Origin: Ectocarpus siliculosus
Taxonomy: Eukaryota > Sar > Phaeophyceae > Ectocarpales > Ectocarpaceae
NCBI GenBank assembly: GCA_000310025.1
Contig: FN648637.1
Coordinates: 958-64,957 of the forward strand
Length of the DNA stretch: 64,000 nt
Reading direction: 5' to 3'
The translations under genes were made by a program, and so were the position numbers. The notes under the pieces were generated by a model that was not told where the DNA came from, searched no databases, and worked only from the letters and a program-made list of their open reading frames with translations. Shown piece after piece: positions 57,301 to 64,000 of the stretch (position 1 is the first letter of the stretch; each line of letters begins with the position of its first letter).

Positions 57301-57424
57301 AGTGAGGGCGCTCCTTGAATCATGGTATGGTGTCTATACATGGTGGGTACTGTACTCATATATCCGCCGAAGTGTCAACCCGGTCACACAACAACAAGCT
57401 CATATCCGCCAAGACTCCACCCAG
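57301..57424 (+). repeat. ~125-bp direct repeat, copy 2
   Basis: See 56349-56474. 56475-57300 between them contains no recognised gene. Confidence 0.8.
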
Positions 57425-58102
57425 ATAAAATTGTACACAACAGCAGCAAACATTCTGATATTTTTTTGCATATATTATGTAGTCTTTTTTCAAGTAAAAA
57501 GACGGCCGACGGTCGAAGACGTTCTGCGAGGAATTACTTAACGTTAGATATTTTGATTTAAGTCATCGTTCTGAGGATCGGTCCTGACAGTCTCGCCAGA
57601 ACCCACGGCAAGGAGTTTTTTTCTGTGACGCGTTCAGCATCCATCGGTTAATAACTTCCCACCGCGGAAATTGGTTGGGATCTCACATATGATAGAAGAA
57701 AGCCAGCAGACGGAAATTAAGGAGGAGGAAGAACTCGAAGGAAGGTGTCCACGAAGCAAAAGTAAATTGTGCTGGTCAAAGGAGGTTGACGGTGCCTAGT
57801 AGGAGCAACGACAGACGATGAAATGGACGAAGAGGGAGACAAATGGGAACATGAACCAAGAAGGAGTACAACCCATCTGATTTTCCTACAACAATCGCCG
57901 GAGAATTAGAGAACTACCCAGGGGTAGTAGTGAAAATGTTACCGAAGAGATAAGTGAACGCAAAGAGGTAGAAGAGGTAGAAACACCAAACGCACGAGAA
58001 GCACAGCCTCGGCAAACACCTCCATCTCTCTTTTTCTGTCTTTGATAATCCGGAGAATAGACCTAGCCTCCCCCATGACGCCCCCACATAGGTTCCCAGA
58101 CC
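57425..58102. other. Upstream region of the glycosyltransferase gene
   Basis: No gene was seen. No convincing promoter motif. Confidence 0.4.
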
Positions 58103-61100
58103 ATGCACAGATGGCCGCCAACGTCCCTATCTGAGGACCACAAGTCATCCGCCGAAGTCAACCCGACAATCCGCGCTAATGAGCAGGTGGTGCCAATGAG
58201 GATGGTAATGTCGCGCTGGACTCTGTTGCCGGGGCCGCTTCTCCTGCTCACGCCGTTCCTTCACAAAAGTGGCTTGGCACCTGTAGTTGCAGCGCCAAGA
58301 TGGGTGGAACCTGTCGACGCGTGCACCGATCTTGCACCTGGCCAATACACCGGGTCAGGGTGGACGTTCGAAGACTGCTTGCACGTTTGGAACGACTTCA
58401 ACGATATATTAATGCCGCGTTTCCATCCGCGTATGCCCGACGCGGACCTTTGGATCGATACGGCCGAGGAGCTAAGACGGGCGGGGTCACCTTGCCTCGT
58501 TCGTACGAATCCGCACGGTGACGGTGCCGGCAGTACCACCATTAGGCATCTGATGGCGTGGATATTTTCGAGAGAGATGGGGTGCGATTGGGTCACACCC
58601 GACTGGGGCAAGAGGTTGGTGGGCGGCGGCAACGGGACGGCGGTGATATACTGTCACCAAACCGGCACCATAGCAGAAGTGGAAAATTCGAAGACGGAAG
58701 CGGAGCGGAGAGCAATGAATCGATGTGCGGTCATTGACTGGTTGTCGTATTTCCAGTTCGATGTGCCGTCTGTCCCAGATCCGGTGCAGGAGAAGCTCTT
58801 GGTTGTCGAGGCAAGCGCGCAGGCTAGAGTCGGTTTGAGACCTTACCGTTTCGTCGACGAAATATACTCCCAATGGCCTCGGCCATCAGATTTCGTGTGC
58901 TTACAACAAAAAGGCGATGTCGTGCTCTCAGAATCAGAAACGTCAGGGGTATATAGGAGCAGTGCGAATCATCCACCACATGTCATGCGAAGTCTTCAGC
59001 GCTGTCAGGCACGTTCGCTTCTCAGACATGCGCATTCACTGTCGTCTGTTGTTCTGTCTCTCTCTCGACGTTTGACCCCGACAGCCTAAGAATAGGTCTT
59101 TCACTCAATCCATACTTGAGATACAGACCCAGCTGCAGCAATCGGATATCAAGGGCCAGCGCTGGGATCGTGTGGTTTTTTCCGTAGATCTAATGTTGGC
59201 AAGCTACCACCTCGTGAACGTTGGGTCATGGGACGAGAGGAAACGAAAAATCGTTCGGGAAGTTCTCCAAGAGGCCAGATCGAATTTTCATAGGCATCCA
59301 CGCCCATGGTGAGTTCACAGCAGCACCGAAAACGTTTGAAATAGTGTGGGGGCTTGTCAATGCGGTTCGGTGTGAACCGCAGATGCTGGGTTCCCCACAA
59401 CGCCGATTGCAACGCTTCCACACATTTCGTGTGGCAGTGATCCCGAACGGCAGAGGAAAAGGGTAGCATGGCCGGTGCGGCCACCCGTGTCGCCCTGTCG
59501 TGACGAGTCCGTCTTAACACGTCAGCGATCATTCAAGTATCACGGACAAGGCCGGGTTAACGACAAAGTTCCTGCTCTTGATGTCGGATGGTGGACGTCG
59601 TGGGAGTTAAAACCACGCAGCGAACATGGTATACGAAGAAAAATAACGTAGGTGACACGAGATACCATACCCCTTCGACCCATTTTCAAAGCTCGACTAC
59701 TCCACGACAAAGAGTATGATATGTTTTCGGAATGATCTCGACGAGGCGATCGCGACGCTGCCATTTTAGTCACCTCCACTCTACTGTGAAATATTCGAGT
59801 AATTGAAAACAGGTCCAGGGGGTGTGGCATCTGGTGTCACCTATGGCAGTTTAACGCCGTGCCCCGAAACGTCGGAATATCTTCAACGGGCGGTGCGTGG
59901 TTCGACTTTTAGCCAAAATGCTCATCTCCGCAGTCAGTTTTGGGAAACGTTGCCAAAAGAGTACAATGTAGTGTTCGGCATGGTAGGTTTATGCCTGTGC
60001 CCATGGACAACATCCCCGGCCAGCGTGTATCAAACACCACCCTGTTGCCAGAACGACTTGATGATGCACCCTCCCGTGCACCAAGGGACCGCAAATGGTT
60101 GGGTAGTATATGCGGCGGCTTCAATATCAGAGGATGGACGGGGCGCCACACCACCCTTCAATATCGGAGCCACGACTGCTGTATCGTTGTTTTGGTAGAC
60201 CTTCAATATCGGAGCCACGACTGCTGTGTCGTTGTTTTGGTAGGACTCCTTTCCGGACGCCACTTGGTCCACAATGCCTCTCTCCCTCCGCTCTATCCAA
60301 CCAGGTACGACGGGAACACCCGCTGCCACTTCGAGGACGACCGCTTTCATTTCGCCGTCCACATCCGCATGGGTGATAGACGCGCCTTTTACGACGGAAA
60401 CCCACAGTACTTCCACAACGTGGAGTTGATCATGGAGATTGTTGCCGATGAGTTCAGGCAAAGAGAGTTACCGGAGCCGTTGTTCCATGTTTTCTCCGAA
60501 ACACTGAGTCCGTGCCCTTCGGCGGTCACTGGGCTGTTCGACGAATTCCCAACTTGGCCGGTCGAACTTGACCAGGTACGACCACCTCGAACCTGTGCGC
60601 AAATTGTGCTTGCCAGTTTCATGGTGCCAACTGTGTAAGGGAAACATTCGACCACCGTTTGTCTTTGGCCAATACACGTCACGTTGCACGTTGACCAGTA
60701 GTCCGTATTATCACACGTGCTCTTCTGCAGGTGTAGAAACCACAATTTCATTCTCCTACCCACAACGTACAACTGAAAGCGGAATCCTTGGTCGTGTGTA
60801 TCCGGGCACCGTGCGCAAGTATCCTCCATAATAGCATTAATATGCCAGGTAGCTTACGGTTGTTTCGCCTAAATTCCGACTCCGTATGAAACGTACTATT
60901 ATACCTTGGATATCACGGTAGTCGTGCGCGCCTTGACAACCGTGAACATTTGATCTCTGTCATTGGAAACCGTTTAATGCCCGCAGGCGTCACTCATCAC
61001 AGGGTGTGTGACATCCAAGCCCGTAAACACTAATAACAAGCAAGCGCCTAAATATTATGCCCAGGCGCTAACAAACTGTCAACGCTTGTTAGGCGTTGCT

Positions 61101-61736
61101 AACTACACACAAAGGGGGCCTTGCCAAGCTGCAAAGCAGACCCTATGCTTGTACGACGTCTAGCGGTTGGTCTGCCCAGAAGGGTGATGAAATTATTATC
61201 ACCCCATGCACATGGCCAAATCTCGGGTGTTGACGTCCAACCCTGTGGGATTATCTGTCCGCCTTATTTTTGAATAGGGTTAAGTTCATTCACTCTGCTC
61301 TGTGTTCAATGACCAGATCGAGGAATGCTTGGTTGCCACCACGTCGAGAGATTGCCCGGACAAGCAAGCCGGAAGTTCCTGCTCCCCGAAACGATCCGGC
61401 ATTTTTCGCGTTCGCGACAAGTCGTTCATCCTTCACGTCGGCTCCGACGTTCAGAACGACCTGTCCTGCATGATTCAAGCCGACGGGGTTGTGATGGGGT
61501 GTAGCACGTTCGGCCAGATCGCCGGCTTGCTTACGAGAGGCATATCCTTCTTCTCCACGCGATGCAGCGGCGAAGCTACCTCTACTCAGTACAAGTCGAT
61601 CCCTCCCGTCGCGATCGCGGAAAGAGGGCACCTGTGGGTTCCTATTGAGGGTTCGTGGCGCGATCCAGTTTTGTCCTCGACGTCGATCTTCAGAGCCGCG
61701 TTAGATACGTTACTTGTGGCCAAAGGTCGTCGCTAG
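58103..61736 (+). CDS. Spliced Golgi-type glycosyltransferase, fucosyltransferase-like
   Basis: Proposed exons are 58103 to about 58894-58948, 59085-59308, 59850-59982, about 60244 (or 60306) to 60575, and 61422-61736. Exon 2/3 and exon 4/5 phases agree; the exact ends of exon 1 and start of exon 4 are open. The start may be ATG 58103 or one of the ATGs at 58196-58208, just before a hydrophobic segment (WTLLPGPLLLLTPFL), which would be a type II anchor for Golgi targeting. Exon 1 carries GDGAGSTTIRHLMAW. Exon 2 carries FSVDLMLASYHLVNVG. Exon 4 has FAVHIRMGDRRAF, the H-x-R-x-G-D donor-binding motif of alpha-1,2/1,6-fucosyltransferase-type enzymes, and LFHVFSE. Exon 5 has ADGVVMGCSTFGQIAGLLT, like the conserved S-S-F acceptor-side motif. 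Substrate unknown; a role in sulfated-fucan or glycoprotein synthesis is a guess. Confidence 0.65.
60155..60244 (+). repeat. 45-bp tandem duplication containing a splice acceptor
   Basis: CCTTCAATATCGGAGCCACGACTGCTGT[AG]TCGTTGTTTTGGTAG occurs twice head to tail (60155-60199, 60200-60244) with one difference. Each copy ends in a pyrimidine-rich TTGTTTTGGTAG, so intron 3 of the glycosyltransferase gene has two identical candidate acceptors. Confidence 0.95.
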
Positions 61737-62890
61737 TCGCATCAAGCGCATCGGGATGTTAGAACCACTAACGGGGTGATGGGCGATTGTCGATTACAAG
61801 CTGAATATATTCGCCCTTTTGATCGAAGTTTACGTACATGTTGGCATAGGGCGGGCTGTGATGTTGGGCTACGCGGGGATCGACTCGTCTTGGTGCGTAG
61901 GAGGGTTTGCTTAGGGGGGCCATGGGACCTCATTGGCCACCATGAGATTATTCTAGGCGAAAAGAGCACAACGGCGAGCGCTAACTCGGAAAAGACCCCA
62001 GTCTGTCCCTCGGCTGTGGCGTGCCGTACCGATTGGCGACTACTACCTGCGGTGCAGTACGACGCGCCCACAGCAGTGTCGTTTGTTTGCTCCTTCTAGT
62101 TTGCCATGGGTCCCTCTTGTATGTTTGAGGTCCAGGCGACCTTATTCGCATGGTACCTGGGATGTTGGCTACATAGAGAAACATGAAGGCACGCAGGAGG
62201 AAGAGCACAGACACAAACGACATGAACACGCCATCGCGCATCCCGGGCCACCATATCTCGTGGCATTCGGACATAGCGACGACAGCCGCCATGGGGTCGG
62301 GTGCCGTGTTCGGCACATAAACGTTTATCTGTCGATCAGGAAAAAGTAAGGGCCTGAAGACAATATAATGAAAGAAAACAAGCTTCGGATCAGGGGTAGC
62401 TTTGGGTTTACATCATCATCAGTAAAGCACACCATGAAGAGGCGTCGGGCGTGATGGCACGTGCAGGCTAGGTCGCAGCAGCCTCTGAAACCAGTCCGAA
62501 ATCTGCGCCGGAACCAAGCGGCATCCACCATTTGTCACAGCTTGTTCCCGCCACGGACCTTAAAACCCCTGAACTGCGGGTTGTCAGCAGTAGCTAGATG
62601 ATTGGGGTCAGTGGTGGCCAGCACGCCGGTGGCAAATGTTGGATGCCCCTTGATTCGGGCGCAGATTTCGGACAGTTTTCAGAGGCTGCTGTGACCTTCG
62701 ATATTTCAGCTTCAGTAGCAAAACCTCAATGTGCCAGGACGCACGATGCCTCTTCATGGTGTCGTCTCTAATGGTGACAATAGACAAACTGAGCGCCTTC
62801 CGTTTTGGCTCTATTGCCTTGAAATTAGAGTGGTGTGATTTTTGTCCTTGATTTCGAAGGAGGCGTGCCGAGGTAGACGAGTGAAAAAAA
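61737..62890. other. Downstream region, probably 3' UTR and intergenic
   Basis: No gene was found. A long 3' UTR would fit a brown-algal gene but no poly-A signal was assigned. Confidence 0.35.
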
Positions 62891-62893
62891 TGT

Positions 62894-63136
62894 TTGGAGC
62901 AGCCTCTACTGCCGCCCTGTGTGAGAACAAACGATTTGTGTTGTCGCGATGCCTTGCTACTGGTCTTGTTTCTCTCTTGTGCATTTTCTGGTGCTCTCGC
63001 GTTTGTTGTCAAAAGTGGTCATCATCGAAATACTTTGCCCTCAGACCCTCAATTGAGGTTATTGGTTTTAGTTGAGCATTTCCCCAGAAAGGGACGACCC
63101 AACAAACGCTCTACAGAAACGATTACCCCCTTCTGA
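62894..63136 (+). CDS. Small ORF with possible signal peptide
   Basis: An 80-codon frame has a strongly hydrophobic stretch, LLLVLFLSCAFSGALAF, near residues 21-37. In stramenopiles a signal peptide cut before Phe (here ALA|F) can start a plastid-targeting presequence. The rest is basic. It could be a first exon running into an intron, but no donor was fixed. It may also be chance. Confidence 0.2.
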   Translation: MEQPLLPPCVRTNDLCCRDALLLVLFLSCAFSGALAFVVKSGHHRNTLPSDPQLRLLVLVEHFPRKGRPNKRSTETITPF

Positions 63137-64000
63137 CGGTGATGCTCGATGATATTTTCTCTTCCGAGTCATCAACGAAAAAAAGAGACCCTGCAACGGC
63201 CGTTCGTCACACATACACCTTCCACCGCTTTGGTGCTTCGGTGATGTCTCCGAACAGAGTGAAGCAACACGACGACAAAGGTATCCGCCATGATCTGTGT
63301 GTATGGTCCGTCTTGAGTGATGGCTGTTAAGAGACCACAGGGCCATTGGAGGCACGGAAACTGAGGTGTTGGGAGTCAACAGCACCCACGCTGGAAAAAT
63401 ACCCACCGCGCCAGCAACCAGTTTTGACCAATACCCAAAAACGGGTAACCCGGGTGGGTGGTTTATTACCAGTCATTTTAGGGTACGCTTACAGTGGAAC
63501 TCAACGTATCTGCACCTCCAGGCAGCCAGCTGATTGCCCGAAACACCATCGTACCCATTTTTGGAGAAACCTCCATCGGGTACAACCGGCGCTGGCATCT
63601 CGACCCTCTACTGTAGTGTCACCGATACTGGTTACTATTGTACCCGGTCGGGGCCGATTTTTTATCAAGAAATGGTGAAATTATTCCGGCGCCCGATGAC
63701 TCTACCATAAAACCCGCAGAAAAGAAACATGTACCGCACATACATACCCACAGCCAAACTACCAACAGCGCTCGTTGATGGGCACCGCCTCCATAGGATA
63801 CCGGCCCCTCTCGACCGAGGGTCGGACTCGCTTGACGCGCGAGTTCGTTCGGTATGTATGGTGCTGATCAGTCAGTTGAAGTGGATTAGGTTAGCCATCA
63901 TACTGCGCTCCACTCATGTGTAAACTGGGTCTACATTAGCATTTCCTCACCTGCTCAACACCACCGGCTAAGACTCAGTAGTCGATATGCTCCGTAATAC
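63137..64000. other. Noncoding end of window
   Basis: Nothing recognised. Short frames only. Confidence 0.4.

Overview
The window is nuclear DNA from a eukaryote, and its mobile-element types suit a stramenopile alga, most likely a brown alga. This is an inference from three things. Two genes need GT-AG introns with pyrimidine-rich acceptors. There are Ty3/gypsy elements, one with a chromodomain followed by a Tudor-like tail. There is also a tyrosine-recombinase (DIRS-order) retroelement. There are no operons, Shine-Dalgarno sites or bacterial genes. No database search was possible, so family names rest on motifs read by eye.

Most of the window is nested transposable elements. 1-7303 is a degenerate Ty3/gypsy element (gag, protease, RT, RNase H, integrase) broken by frameshifts and carrying an 87-bp coding minisatellite inside pol. 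7300-21700 is gene-poor. It holds arrays of TTCCATGGAA/TTTCATGAAA palindromes, a diverged ~0.9-kb direct repeat, a 2.1-kb foldback element (17987-20100) and the tail of a SINE. 21690-30362 is an old element with ~1.27-kb inverted repeats. Its right arm is split by a young gag-only LTR retrotransposon (25725-29916) with 236/241-bp LTRs and a CACGT target duplication. 30386-31527, 36057-36571 + 47537-48107, 48389-51761 and 52810-56198 are copies of one unnamed element, here called family E, with termini CTAGGGTTAAG and GC-rich terminal inverted repeats. 32048-35214 is the 3' half of a second gypsy element, interrupted by a tRNA-derived SINE.

The most interesting locus is 36057-48107, a three-level nest. 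A family E copy is split by an 11-kb YR retroelement (36572-47536) whose repeats are in the order A1-ORFs-B1-A2-B2. Its 5' leader contains a further TIR element (43351-46534, 7-bp flanking repeat CGCATGC) carrying a four-exon zinc-finger gene. All three splice phases of that gene match, giving a 495-aa protein.

The only likely host gene is at 58103-61736, a spliced type-II-membrane glycosyltransferase with an HxRxGD motif of fucosyltransferase type. 61737-64000 holds no gene that can be supported, apart from a short ORF with a possible signal peptide.
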